From Myxococcus qinghaiensis (GTDB lineage: Bacteria; Myxococcota; Myxococcia; Myxococcales; Myxococcaceae): 64,000 bases of DNA. Shown in pieces: positions 33,613 through 42,655 of this stretch. The position numbers and the translations under genes are program-made. The notes under the pieces were generated by a model. It searched no databases. It saw only the letters and a list, made by a program, of their open reading frames with translations, and was not told the origin of the DNA. Position 1 is the first letter of the stretch. Each line of letters opens with the position of its first letter. The stretch lies in assembly GCF_024198215.1 (NCBI RefSeq), contig NZ_JAKCFA010000001.1:248001-312000 (forward strand). Direction: 5' to 3'.

Positions 33613-34497
33613 TCAGTCGCCGGTCTCCTTCGCGCGAGCGCGGACCTCGGAGGCGAACAACTCGGCGGCGGGAGCGCGGGGCGCACCCTTGCGCCAGAGG
33701 AGGGCGGCCAGCTCCGAGCGGGGCGCGGGTGCCAGTCGCTTCACCACCAGGCGCTCCACGTCCGCGAGCCGGGGCTCGGGGAGCACCGTGACGGCCAGTC
33801 CCGCGCGGACGATGGCCAGCACCGTGGCGACCGCGTTCGACTCGAGCGCGATGCGCGGAGACAGCCGCAGCGTGGCGAAGTACGCATCCACGCGCGAGCG
33901 CACCCTCAGCCCTGGAGAGAGCAGGGCGAACGGCTCGCTCGCGAGCTGCCGCGCCCCCACCGACTCCGCCGACGCGAGCACATGTCCTCGCGACACCACG
34001 AGCGCGAGCCGGCTGTCGAACACCGGCTCGGTGTCCAGGTCCGGCGAGCGTGCCGGCGAATACCCCAGCCCCACGTCCAGCTTTCCATCCGCCAGGCGCC
34101 GCTCCAGCCGCCGCACCACCGCCTCCTCCGCGCTCAACACCAGCCCCGGATGGCGACGCAGCACCGAGGCCAGCGCCGGCACCACGAGGCCCCGCATGCT
34201 CGGCGGATAGCCCACGCGCAGCGAGCCCGTCGCCAACCCCCGCAGCGCGCCCACCGCCATCCGCCCCGCGTCCACGTCCTCCAAGGCCCGAGAGGCGTAG
34301 GTGCGAAACAGCTCCCCCGCCTGCGTCAGCCGCACCCCCGTCCGTGCCCGCTCGAAGAGCGGTGTCCCCAGCTCCTCCTCCAACTGGCGGATCTGTTGCG
34401 ACAGCGTGGGCTGGGAGACGTGGACCCGCCGCGCGGCGCGGCCGAAGTGCAGCGTGTCCGCGACGGCGGTGAAGTAGCGCAGGTGCCGGAGCTCCAT
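33613..34497 (-). CDS. LysR-family transcriptional regulator
   Basis: A 294-residue regulator starting at ATG 34497 ([14 protein letters not shown]). The winged HTH is [27 protein letters not shown], and a two-lobed effector domain follows from about residue 90 with [11 protein letters not shown]. It is divergent from the acetolactate synthase-like gene and so is its likely regulator. Longer in-frame readings upstream are only the shadow of that gene. The effector is unknown. Confidence 0.9.
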   Translation of the reverse strand: MELRHLRYFTAVADTLHFGRAARRVHVSQPTLSQQIRQLEEELGTPLFERARTGVRLTQAGELFRTYASRALEDVDAGRMAVGALRGLATGSLRVGYPPSMRGLVVPALASVLRRHPGLVLSAEEAVVRRLERRLADGKLDVGLGYSPARSPDLDTEPVFDSRLALVVSRGHVLASAESVGARQLASEPFALLSPGLRVRSRVDAYFATLRLSPRIALESNAVATVLAIVRAGLAVTVLPEPRLADVERLVVKRLAPAPRSELAALLWRKGAPRAPAAELFASEVRARAKETGD

Positions 34498-34506
34498 GAG
34501 GTCATC

Positions 34507-34521
34507 ATAGATGGGGCCTAT
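34507..34521. promoter_or_regulatory. LysR-type box
   Basis: ATAG-N7-CTAT forms a short palindrome in the 102-base gap between the LysR gene and the divergent synthase. The form fits the T-N11-A rule for LysR sites. It lies next to the lysR start, where autoregulation and activation of the divergent gene usually occur. Confidence 0.5.
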
Positions 34522-34599
34522 CGACTCCATGCGAACAAACGAATATACGAATCGACCCCGGCTCGTAGAACTTCCCTTGTCACGGAAGGAAGGACTGCG

Positions 34600-36246
34600 A
34601 TGAAGGCCTCGGACCTGTTCGTCAAAGCACTCGAAGCGGAGGGCGTGCGCTGCGTCTTCGGACTCCCCGGAGAGGAGAACCTGGACCTGCTGGAGTCGAT
34701 GCGTGCCTCCGGCCTGCGCCTGGTCGTCACCCGACATGAGCAGGCGGCCGGGTTCATGGCGGCGACGTGGGGGCGGCTGACGGGCCGCGCGGGCGTGTGC
34801 CTGGCGACGTTGGGGCCGGGCGCCACCAACCTCGTCACGCCCGCCGCGTACGCGCAGCTGGGCGCCATGCCCATGGTGATGCTGACCGGGCAGAAGCCCA
34901 TCAAGGCGAGCAAGCAGGGCCACTTCCAGATTGTCGACGTGGTGGGGATGATGCGCCCGCTCACCAAGCAGACGCGCACGCTCGTCTCCGCGGAGCACAT
35001 CCCGTCGGCGGTGCGCGAGGCCTTCCGACGCGCGGAAGAGGAGCGGCCCGGCGCCACGCATCTGGAGTTGCCCGAGGACGTGGCGCGTGATTCCACCGAG
35101 GCCTCGCTCCTGGCCCCCAGCGCCTGGCGACGGCCCGTGGCGGACGAAGGCTCCATCGCCCAGGCCGTGGAGACCATCGCCTCCGCCAAGCGCCCCCTGT
35201 TGATGATTGGCGCGGGCGCCAACCGGAAGCTCACGTCGGAGATGCTCCGCGTCCTCGTGGACCGGGTGGGCATTCCCTTCTCCAGCACGCAGATGGGCAA
35301 GGGCGTCGTCGACGAGTCCCACCCGCTGTGGATGGGCACTGCCGCGCTGTCCGACGGCGACTTCGTCCACCGCGCCATTGAAGCCTCCGACTGCATCATC
35401 AACGTGGGCCACGACGTCATCGAGAAGCCGCCCTTCGTCATGCGCGACAGCCGCCGCGCCGTCGTCCACCTCAACTTCTCCTCGGCCGAGGTCGACCCCG
35501 TCTACTTCCCGAAGCTGGAGGTGACGGGCGACATCGCCAACGCCGTGTGGCGCATCGCGGAGGGGCTGGGCTCGCGCACGAACTGGGACTTCGCGCCGTT
35601 CGAGAAGGCTCGGGCCGGACTGGAGGCGCAGCTCGCGAAGGGCTTCGCGGATGACCGCTTCCCCATCTACCCCGCGCGGCTGGTGGCCGAGGTGCGCCGC
35701 GCGCTGCCGGATGACGGAATCGTCTGCCTGGACAACGGCATGTACAAGCTGTGGTTCGCCCGCTACTACCGCACGAAGCGGCCCAACACGCTGCTGCTCG
35801 ACAACGCGCTGGCGACGATGGGCGCGGGGCTGCCGTCCGCGATTGCCGCCAAGCTCGTGAATCCTCGTCGCAAGGTGGTCGCCGTCTGCGGAGACGGCGG
35901 GTTCATGATGAACTCGCAGGAGCTGGAGACGGCGGTGCGCCTGGGCCTGGACCTGGTCGTCATCGTCGTGCGCGACGATGGTTACGGAATGATTCGCTGG
36001 AAGCAGGGGGAGATGGGCCTGCCGGACTTCGGCATGGCCCTGGGCAACCCCGACTTCGTTCGCTACGCGGAGGCCTACGGCGCCAGGGGCCACCGGCCCA
36101 CCAGCGCGTCGGAGTTCGGCGCCACGCTGGCGCGCAGCCTCGAAGCGGGCGGCGTGCATGTCATCGACCTGCCCATCGACTACTCGGACAACACCCGCGC
36201 GCTCGGCGTCGGGGACAAGGAACTCGAGGTGCTCCATGTTGGCTGA
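34600..36246 (+). CDS. Thiamine-diphosphate enzyme, acetolactate synthase-like
   Basis: A 548-residue enzyme. The catalytic Glu47 lies in RHEQAAGFMAA, GLPGEEN precedes it at 21-27, and the TPP/Mg motif VCGDGGFMMNSQELETAVR...DDGYGMI lies near the C-terminus. The length fits catabolic acetolactate synthases. No regulatory small subunit is nearby, which speaks against a biosynthetic IlvB. It should join or decarboxylate 2-oxo acids such as pyruvate. The stop overlaps the aldehyde dehydrogenase start by 11 bases, so the pair may decarboxylate an oxo acid and oxidise the resulting aldehyde. That is inference. Confidence 0.88.
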   Translation: MKASDLFVKALEAEGVRCVFGLPGEENLDLLESMRASGLRLVVTRHEQAAGFMAATWGRLTGRAGVCLATLGPGATNLVTPAAYAQLGAMPMVMLTGQKPIKASKQGHFQIVDVVGMMRPLTKQTRTLVSAEHIPSAVREAFRRAEEERPGATHLELPEDVARDSTEASLLAPSAWRRPVADEGSIAQAVETIASAKRPLLMIGAGANRKLTSEMLRVLVDRVGIPFSSTQMGKGVVDESHPLWMGTAALSDGDFVHRAIEASDCIINVGHDVIEKPPFVMRDSRRAVVHLNFSSAEVDPVYFPKLEVTGDIANAVWRIAEGLGSRTNWDFAPFEKARAGLEAQLAKGFADDRFPIYPARLVAEVRRALPDDGIVCLDNGMYKLWFARYYRTKRPNTLLLDNALATMGAGLPSAIAAKLVNPRRKVVAVCGDGGFMMNSQELETAVRLGLDLVVIVVRDDGYGMIRWKQGEMGLPDFGMALGNPDFVRYAEAYGARGHRPTSASEFGATLARSLEAGGVHVIDLPIDYSDNTRALGVGDKELEVLHVG

Positions 36247-37684
36247 ACGCTACCCGTACTATCTGGCCAACCGGCCGCGCCGTCCCAACGCGGAGCTGCC
36301 CGTTTTCGACAAGTTCTCCGGAGAGGTGGTGACGCGCGTCGCGCTCGCGGACGCTGCCGCCGTGGAGGAGGCCATCGCGTCGGCGGTGCGCGCCGCGGAG
36401 CCCATGCGCAAGCTGCCGGCCCACGCGCGACAGGCCGTGCTGGAGCACTGCGTGCGCCGCTTCCAGGAGCGCGCGGAGGAACTGGCCCAGGTGCTCTGCA
36501 TCGAGGCGGGCAAGCCCCTGCGCGACGCCCGGGGTGAAGTCACGCGCCTCATCGAGACCTTCAAGGCCGCCGCCGAGGAGGCGGTGCGCGGTGGTGGCGA
36601 GGTGATGGACCTGGAGGTGTCGCCGCGCGCGGAGGGCTACCGGGGCTTCACCCGCCGGGTGCCGGTGGGGCCCGTGTCCCTCATCACCCCCTTCAACTTC
36701 CCGCTCAACCTCGTCGCCCACAAGGTCGCCCCCGCCATCGCCGCTGGGTGCCCCTTCATCCTCAAGCCGTCGGACCGCACGCCCGTGAGCGCGATGCTGC
36801 TCGCGGAGGTACTCGCGGAGACGGCCCTGCCCGAAGGCGCCTTCTCCGTCATCACCCCCTCGCTAGCGGACATCGGCCCGCTCATCGAGGACGAGCGGCT
36901 CAGGCTCCTGTCGTTCACCGGCTCGGAGAAGGTGGGCTGGGACCTCAAGGCCCGAGCCGGGCGCAAGAAGGTGGTGCTGGAACTGGGCGGCAACGCGGCC
37001 TGCGTGGTGGACCGCGAGCCCGGCGCCTCGCTGGACGTCATCGCCGACCGGGTGGCGCACGGCGCCTTCTTCCAGTCGGGGCAGAGCTGCATCTCCGTGC
37101 AGCGCGTGCTCGTGCACGTGTCGCACTACGACGCGCTCAAGGAGCGGCTCGTCGCGCGGGCCCGGGCACTGCGCGCGGGCAATCCCCGGGATGAGGCGAC
37201 GACGCTCGGCCCGATGATTGACGAGCCCGCGGCGCGGCGGCTCGAAGGCTGGATTCAGAGCGCGGTGGCGCGGGGGGCGCGTGTGCTCACGGGCGGTGGC
37301 CGCAAGGGCGCGCTGCTGGAGGCCACGGTGGTGGAGAACGTGCCCGTCGACGAGCCGCTCTGCGCGGAGGAGGCCTTCGGTCCCGTGGTGTTGCTCCAGC
37401 CCTTCACGTCCTTCACCGAGGCCCTCCGCGCGGTGAACGAGGGCCGCTACGGCTTGCAGGCCGGCCTCTTCACCAACGACTTGTCGCGCGCGATGCGGGC
37501 GTGGGACGAACTGGAGGTCGGCGGTGTGGTGGTGGGTGACGTGCCGAGCTTCCGCGTCGACACCATGCCCTATGGAGGCGTGAAGGGCTCCGGGCTGGGC
37601 CGCGAGGGTGTGAAGTACGCCATCGAGGACATGACCGAGCCCAGGCTGCTCGTGCTGCGTCAGCGGGCCTCGAGCGACGACTGA
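36236..37684 (+). CDS. NAD(P)-dependent aldehyde dehydrogenase
   Basis: A 482-residue member of the ALDH superfamily. PFNFPLNLVAHKVAPAIAAGCPFILKPSDRTP is the cofactor-binding stretch, FTGSEKVGW lies before it in space, the general base Glu is in LELGGNAACVV and the nucleophile Cys in FQSGQSCISVQR. It ends with the usual MPYGGVKGSGLGREG. It is closest by eye to the lactaldehyde/phosphonoacetaldehyde dehydrogenase branch, but the substrate is not certain. It is translationally coupled to the TPP enzyme upstream. Confidence 0.9.
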   Translation: MLAERYPYYLANRPRRPNAELPVFDKFSGEVVTRVALADAAAVEEAIASAVRAAEPMRKLPAHARQAVLEHCVRRFQERAEELAQVLCIEAGKPLRDARGEVTRLIETFKAAAEEAVRGGGEVMDLEVSPRAEGYRGFTRRVPVGPVSLITPFNFPLNLVAHKVAPAIAAGCPFILKPSDRTPVSAMLLAEVLAETALPEGAFSVITPSLADIGPLIEDERLRLLSFTGSEKVGWDLKARAGRKKVVLELGGNAACVVDREPGASLDVIADRVAHGAFFQSGQSCISVQRVLVHVSHYDALKERLVARARALRAGNPRDEATTLGPMIDEPAARRLEGWIQSAVARGARVLTGGGRKGALLEATVVENVPVDEPLCAEEAFGPVVLLQPFTSFTEALRAVNEGRYGLQAGLFTNDLSRAMRAWDELEVGGVVVGDVPSFRVDTMPYGGVKGSGLGREGVKYAIEDMTEPRLLVLRQRASSDD

Positions 37685-37783
37685 GCGCCGCTTGGGCGGC
37701 TCCTGCGCGACGCCTGGGCTCCTCCTGAGCGACGCGCTTGGGCGGCTCCTGAGCGACGCCTGGGCGGCTCCTGAGCGGCTCCT
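37683..37783. repeat. Degenerate tandem repeat, about 22-bp unit, 4.5 copies
   Basis: Directly after the aldehyde dehydrogenase stop, units run 37683-37704, 37705-37726, 37727-37750 (24 bp), 37751-37772 and a half unit 37773-37783. The consensus is GAGCGACGCCTGGGCGGCTCCT. Copies differ by small substitutions. The unit length is not a multiple of three and no gene covers it. Possibly a replication-slippage product or a weak terminator series. Confidence 0.75.
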
Positions 37784-37860
37784 GAGCATCACGGAGCAAC
37801 GACGGTTCGACAGCCGGAGCCATCCCCTGTACGCCAGGGGCCTTCCCAGGAGGGCCCTTC

Positions 37861-38328
37861 ATGTTCAAGTCGATGCTCACACTCGTGGTTCTCGCGCTGT
37901 CCTCTCCGTCCGTCGCAGCCTCTCCGAGCGTGGAGGAGAAGGCCGTGCTCGACGGACTCCAGGCCGCATGCGAGGCCTTCCGGAAGGGCGACGTCGCCTT
38001 CCTGGAGGGCTTCCTCGCGGACGGCTTCACCCAGATGGACTCGGCGGGGAACGTGACGGACCGCGCCGCCACCCTGGCCGAGGTCCGCGCGAAGGAGCCT
38101 CGCTACGAGGTCTTCCGCAACCACGACATGAAGGTCCGCCTCTACGGCGACACCGCGGTGGTGATTGGCATCACCTCCGTCAAGGGCGTCTCCGGCGGCT
38201 CGGCCTTCGAGGCGGACTTCCGCTTCACCGACACGCTCATCAAGCGCGATGGGCGCTGGCGAATCGCCGCGAGCCACATCTCACGGCTCCCCAAGCCCGC
38301 GCCCCCCGCGACGACGGGCAAGCCGTAG
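37861..38328 (+). CDS. Secreted SnoaL/NTF2-like (DUF4440-type) protein
   Basis: A 155-residue protein with a signal peptide (MFKSMLTLVVLALSSPSVAA). A cone-shaped NTF2-like domain follows: ACEAFRKGDVAFLEGFLADGFTQMDSAG, an alternating strand pattern and the end RWRIAASHISRL. An AGGAGG ten bases before the ATG supports the start. Such proteins bind small ligands or act as simple isomerases; here it is exported, with no partner nearby. Confidence 0.82.
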   Translation: MFKSMLTLVVLALSSPSVAASPSVEEKAVLDGLQAACEAFRKGDVAFLEGFLADGFTQMDSAGNVTDRAATLAEVRAKEPRYEVFRNHDMKVRLYGDTAVVIGITSVKGVSGGSAFEADFRFTDTLIKRDGRWRIAASHISRLPKPAPPATTGKP

Positions 38329-38356
38329 CTCGCCCCGTCATGACGAGTGCTCGCGC

Positions 38357-39562
38357 TCAGCGGATGACGGTGTAGCCGGCGTGGGCGTGGTCGCTGACGC
38401 CCTCCGTCTTCACCTGGGCGCTGGTGTCGGTGTCCAACCCGCCCGACACCCAGACCTGGTCGAAGTTGTCGCCATTGGCCTTCTTGCCGCCCACCACGCG
38501 GCGCAGGCCCGCTCCCTCCAGCGCCGCGCCCACGTTCTGCGTGGAGTCGTTGAAGTCGCCCATCACCACCAGCTCGCGCGCCGGCGGACCCTTCGCCTCC
38601 GCCTTCGCGATGTCGGCCAGGTACGCGAGCTGCCTGGCGCGCAGGCCGCTGGACTCGCTCCCTGCCGCGAGGTGCACGTTGATGATGCTCTTCTCGCGGC
38701 CATCCGGGCCCACCACGCGCGTCACCAGCGCGGTGCGTGGCTCGGAGGGGCTGTTCTTTCGCAGCGCCTCGTTGCGCTGCCCCAGCTCGTTGCGCTCCGT
38801 GTCGGAGACCTTGCCGTCGCCCAGCGCCGCGAGCTGCTCGGGTGACGTCACCGTGGGACCGCCCGACTCGGCGGCGGGGAGGGTGACGGTGTACGCGTCG
38901 ACGACCTTGTCCGGCGCGCCCACGTACACCGCGTTGCCGTACGTCGCGTCAGCGCCGCTGTCGCCCTTGATGTTCCGGTCATCGCCGGAGAAGGACTCGC
39001 CCGTCACCAGCGTGCCCTCGGGCGTCTGGTAGAGCGTGGTGCCGTCGCTGCCCTTGCGGATGGCCGTCGCGGGCGCGTCCTCGCCGATGGGCAGCGTGGG
39101 CACCGTGCCCGACTTGAAGGCCTCGAACGCGGGGTTGAGGTGGGTGACGACGCTCAGCGCCGTGTTGGCGTTGCCGCTGCGGTCGACGTTGATGTCCACC
39201 TCCTGGAAGCCGGCGATGTTCGCCCCCGTCTCGCGGATGAGCCGGGCCTGCTCCTCGCGGTTGTCCTCCGTGCGGTACTGGGAGCCCGCGCCGTTGGCCA
39301 GGTTCAGCGTCAGCACGCCAGAGCCGTTGCCCACGTCGGGCAGCTCGCCCGCCTTCACCGGCTTCGAGTACCCCTCCGGCGGCGCGGGATTCAGCTCCGG
39401 CCGCGTGGGACTGGGCCCCGGCGACGGCGACGGCGTGAAGGAGTCCCGAGAGGACTCCGCCGACGAGCCGTTCTTCGCGCGGACTTCGTTTCCCGCAGGG
39501 GCGGGGGCCGGCCGCTGAAGGACGTTCCGGGCCCAGCGGCCCGCCACATTCCAGATGCTCAT
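38357..39562 (-). CDS. Endonuclease/exonuclease/phosphatase-fold protein
   Basis: A 401-residue protein starting at ATG 39562, with GAGGAG six bases upstream. After a Pro/Ser-rich linker (residues about 25-75) the EEP domain shows LTLNLANG, NIAGFQEVDIN with the metal Glu, INVHLAAGS, VMGDFNDS, and the terminal SDHAHAGY with the catalytic Asp-His. No signal peptide is obvious; MSIWNVAGRWARNVLQRP may be a surface-targeting start. It could cleave nucleic acid or a phospholipid/inositol phosphate. The Pro-rich linker suggests export or surface display. Confidence 0.82.
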   Translation of the reverse strand: MSIWNVAGRWARNVLQRPAPAPAGNEVRAKNGSSAESSRDSFTPSPSPGPSPTRPELNPAPPEGYSKPVKAGELPDVGNGSGVLTLNLANGAGSQYRTEDNREEQARLIRETGANIAGFQEVDINVDRSGNANTALSVVTHLNPAFEAFKSGTVPTLPIGEDAPATAIRKGSDGTTLYQTPEGTLVTGESFSGDDRNIKGDSGADATYGNAVYVGAPDKVVDAYTVTLPAAESGGPTVTSPEQLAALGDGKVSDTERNELGQRNEALRKNSPSEPRTALVTRVVGPDGREKSIINVHLAAGSESSGLRARQLAYLADIAKAEAKGPPARELVVMGDFNDSTQNVGAALEGAGLRRVVGGKKANGDNFDQVWVSGGLDTDTSAQVKTEGVSDHAHAGYTVIR

Positions 39563-39884
39563 CGTCGACTCCTCGCCTTCCATGAGGGAGCGCACGGCCA
39601 GGCGCCATGTGCCCCGAGGGCTCACTGCACGAACGAAGAGTGTCGCTCAGTCCCGCCATTCCAGGAAAGCGCGCCGGGTCCGAACCGCCCCGGGAGCCGC
39701 CGCCCCAGCGTCGCCGGTCCGTGGGCCGCAGGGCGTCCAGGCCCGGAGAAGTTGCTGGACCCCACCGACTCAGACCGCTAGTAGGTTTGACCTCAAACTT
39801 TCACCCGAGGGTGGAGGCACCCGCGAGGGCACACCGTCCGGTGCGCTCCCGCTCGCACGCGTCCCGCCACGAGAGGCCCGAGCC
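39563..39884. other. Intergenic stretch between EEP and MscS genes
   Basis: These 322 bases between two divergent genes show no convincing gene. A slightly AT-rich segment at about 39780-39815 (TAGTAGGTTTGACCTCAAAC) with TTGACC at 39787-39792 could be part of the mscS promoter, but no matching -10 was found at normal spacing. Confidence 0.3.
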
Positions 39885-41108
39885 ATGGTTCGTTCAAACA
39901 CCCTGCTGTCGCTGCTGTCCGCCGTGCCCGCCGAGGCGGCGGAGGGGACCGCGCCGCCGTTGCCCGTGCCGGTGCCGGAGGGCTCCTGGGGCGGATTGGA
40001 GCTGTGGCAGTGGGCGGGCCTGGGTGTGCTGGTGGCCGGGGCGTGGCTCTTGGGTCGGGGCGTGGAGTGGCTGGTGCTGCGACTGGTGGACCGGGCCACG
40101 GCCATGACGAAGTCCGGCTGGGATGACCAGCTCGCGACGTCCGCGCGAGGGCCGGTGCGCTACCTGCTCTTCGTCGTGCTGGTGGCCTCGGGGCTGTGGG
40201 CGCTGAAGCTGCCGCTGGTGGCGAAGGCCGGCGTGGAGCTGGTGGCCCGCTCGGTGGGACTGGCCGCGGTGGGGTGGTTCCTCTTGCGCTTCGTGAAGCT
40301 GGCCGCGGGCTTCGTCGAGCAGACGGTGGCGCGCGAGGAGAAGGGCGGCAACGTGGGCCGCGCGCGCGGGCTGCGCACGCAGCTGTCGGTGCTGCGGCGG
40401 GTGATTGAGGTGGCGGTGGTGCTCATCGTCGCGTCGCTGCTGCTGCTGCAGTTCGAGGCGGTGCGCAACGTGGGCGTGTCGCTGCTGGCCTCCGCGGGAA
40501 TCGCCGGCCTCTTCATCGGCCTGGCGGCGCAGAAGTCCATCTCCACGCTGCTCGCCGGCATCCAGCTCTCCATCACCCAGCCCATCCGCATCGGCGACAC
40601 CGTCATCGTGGAGAACGAGTGGGGGTGGGTGGAGGAAATCACGCTCACCTACGTCGTCGTGAAGGTGTGGGACTTGCGCCGGCTGGTGATTCCCATGGGC
40701 CACTTCCTGGAGAAGCCCTTCCAGAACTGGAGCAAGGTGTCGCCGGACATCATGGGCACCGCGGAGCTGTACGTGGACTTCCGCACGGACGTGCCCGCGG
40801 TGCGCGCGGAGCTCAAGCGCGTGCTGGAGCAGGAGTCCAACGGCCTCTGGGACGGCAAGGTGCAGAACCTCATGGTGACGGACCTGTCCGAGCGCACCAT
40901 GAAGCTGCGCGCGTTGATCAGCGCGTCGGACTCCGGCAAGGCCTTCGAGCTGCGGTGCATCGTCCGCGAGAAGCTGATGGCCTTCCTGCGCGCGCAGCCT
41001 CACGGCCTGCCCATGGTGCGCACCGAGGCGAGCCTCGCCGAGTCCGACTCGCCCATGGGCGCGGTCCGCCCGGGCCTGGCCGCTCTGGCCGCGCAGTCCC
41101 GGGACTGA
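39885..41108 (+). CDS. MscS-family mechanosensitive channel
   Basis: A 407-residue membrane protein. Helices lie near residues 40-60, 90-110 and 125-145, and the pore helix region is around 180-230, with ASAGIAGLFIGLAAQKSISTLLAGIQLSIT, the Gly/Ala-rich TM3 of MscS. The beta domain follows (PIRIGDTVIVENEWGWVEEITLTYVVVKVWDLRRLVIPMGHF). The C-terminal cytoplasmic vestibule is complete. It should open on membrane tension during osmotic downshock. The N-terminal 40 residues are Pro-rich and unlike E. coli MscS. Confidence 0.9.
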   Translation: MVRSNTLLSLLSAVPAEAAEGTAPPLPVPVPEGSWGGLELWQWAGLGVLVAGAWLLGRGVEWLVLRLVDRATAMTKSGWDDQLATSARGPVRYLLFVVLVASGLWALKLPLVAKAGVELVARSVGLAAVGWFLLRFVKLAAGFVEQTVAREEKGGNVGRARGLRTQLSVLRRVIEVAVVLIVASLLLLQFEAVRNVGVSLLASAGIAGLFIGLAAQKSISTLLAGIQLSITQPIRIGDTVIVENEWGWVEEITLTYVVVKVWDLRRLVIPMGHFLEKPFQNWSKVSPDIMGTAELYVDFRTDVPAVRAELKRVLEQESNGLWDGKVQNLMVTDLSERTMKLRALISASDSGKAFELRCIVREKLMAFLRAQPHGLPMVRTEASLAESDSPMGAVRPGLAALAAQSRD

Positions 41109-41379
41109 GGGCCGCCGCCTCGGTAGGGGCTCCTGTGGGGCCAGGAGGGTGACGCAATCGGACAGACAGGCTCCGTTGACTGGTGAGCACTTATTTCTCG
41201 TCCCCCAGGGCGGTATCAGTTGCGGGGATTCACTGGAAAAGCGGAAAGTGCCGGTCCGTCTCCGTCGATGCGCGCGGGTTGGCGTTGCGCGCGTCCTGGG
41301 GACCACACGCGGAGGCCGCGCGATGCGGCCGCCCGCGGTGATCCGCGACGCACCAGCCCATTCACCGAGGAGCGCTGCC

Positions 41380-42567
41380 ATGAAGCGGTTGATTCCGTTT
41401 GCCCTGTTATTGCTGAGCCCCACCGCGGCCTTCGCCGAGGCCGAGGACAAAGAGCTGTGGATTTCGCTGGGCTCGGACGCCCTGGCGCCCCTTTCGGAGG
41501 CCTTCGTGCGCGAAGGCTGGAGCGCCCCCGCGCCTTCGATGTCGAAGGAGGACGTGGTGGTGATTCCGGTGCGCGAGTCGCAGCTGTCGCGCATCGCCGA
41601 AATCATGCACGACCAGTTCAACCGCTGTGCGGGGTTCGTGACGTTCGAGAGCCGTGACGAGGCGGAGCAGTCGCTGGTCCCCGCGCCCCTGGTTCCCTCG
41701 CAGGAACTCATCACCTACACCATCAACAACGCCGCGGCCGTCAACTGCATGGCCAACGCGGTGACGGAGGCGAACGTCCGCAGCACCATCAACTCCCTGG
41801 CCGCGTACACCACGCGCTACTACACGTCGAGCACGGGCGTGAGCGCGGCGAACTGGCTGCGCAGCCGCTGGGCGACGCTGGCCTCCGGCCGCACCGACAT
41901 CACCACGGAACTCTTCACGCACGCCTCCTGGGCGCAGCCCTCCGTCATCCTCACCATCCGAGGCACCACGCTGCCCAACGAGGTCGTCGTGGTGGGCGGC
42001 CACCTGGACTCCATCTCCTCCGGCAGCACGGCGCCGGGCGCGGATGACAACGCCTCCGGCATCGCCTCCTTCACGGAGGTCATCCGGGCGGCGGTGGCCT
42101 GCAACTACCGGCCCCAGCGCACGGTGAAGTTCATGGGCTACGCGGCCGAGGAAGTGGGCCTGCGCGGCTCCAAGGAGATCGCCGCGTACCACAAGAACAA
42201 CGGCATCAACGTGGTGGGCGTGCTCCAGCTCGACATGACCAACTACCGGGGCACGTCGGCGGACGTGGGCATCGTCACCGACTACACCAACTCCGCGCAG
42301 AACACGTTCCTGCGCAACCTCATCGCCACGTACTTCAGCACGACCATCTCCCACGTGAACACCACGTGCGGCTATGCGTGCTCGGACCACGCATCGTGGA
42401 CGAACGCGGGCTTCGCGGCCTCCATCCCGCATGAGGCGGTCGTCAGCCAGGGCAACCCGTACATCCACACGACGGGGGACACCATCGCCAAGTCCGGCAG
42501 CACGGCCAATCACGCGCTCAAGTTCTCCAAGCTCGCCGCGGCCTTCGTGGCGGAGCTGGCCAAGTAG
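41380..42567 (+). CDS. Secreted M28-family zinc aminopeptidase
   Basis: A 395-residue protein with a signal peptide (MKRLIPFALLLLSPTAAFA) and GAGGAG eight bases before the ATG. Zinc and catalytic residues show as VVVGGHLDS (His, Asp), PGADDNASGIAS (bridging Asp), YAAEEVGLRGSKEIA (Glu pair), the Asp of QLDMTN and the last His in YIHTTGDT. CGYACSDHASW probably forms the disulfide of the Vibrio/Aeromonas leucine aminopeptidase type. Residues about 20-125 form a propeptide. It should release N-terminal hydrophobic residues outside the cell, fitting a predatory or saprophytic myxobacterium. Confidence 0.88.
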   Translation: MKRLIPFALLLLSPTAAFAEAEDKELWISLGSDALAPLSEAFVREGWSAPAPSMSKEDVVVIPVRESQLSRIAEIMHDQFNRCAGFVTFESRDEAEQSLVPAPLVPSQELITYTINNAAAVNCMANAVTEANVRSTINSLAAYTTRYYTSSTGVSAANWLRSRWATLASGRTDITTELFTHASWAQPSVILTIRGTTLPNEVVVVGGHLDSISSGSTAPGADDNASGIASFTEVIRAAVACNYRPQRTVKFMGYAAEEVGLRGSKEIAAYHKNNGINVVGVLQLDMTNYRGTSADVGIVTDYTNSAQNTFLRNLIATYFSTTISHVNTTCGYACSDHASWTNAGFAASIPHEAVVSQGNPYIHTTGDTIAKSGSTANHALKFSKLAAAFVAELAK

Positions 42568-42655
42568 CTTCGAAGCACAAGGCCCCCGTTCCGTCGTGCC
42601 GCTCGCCTTGGAGGCACGGCGGAACGTGGGGTCGCGGTCGTCTGTCGTCGCACGT

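Noticed and set aside
34498-36237. The long N-terminal extension of the LysR reading frame
   Set aside because: It is the antisense shadow of the acetolactate synthase-like gene. MELRHLRYF at 34497 is the standard LysR start.
37683-37783. CRISPR array
   Set aside because: The repeats abut with no spacers, vary in sequence and length, and no cas gene is near.
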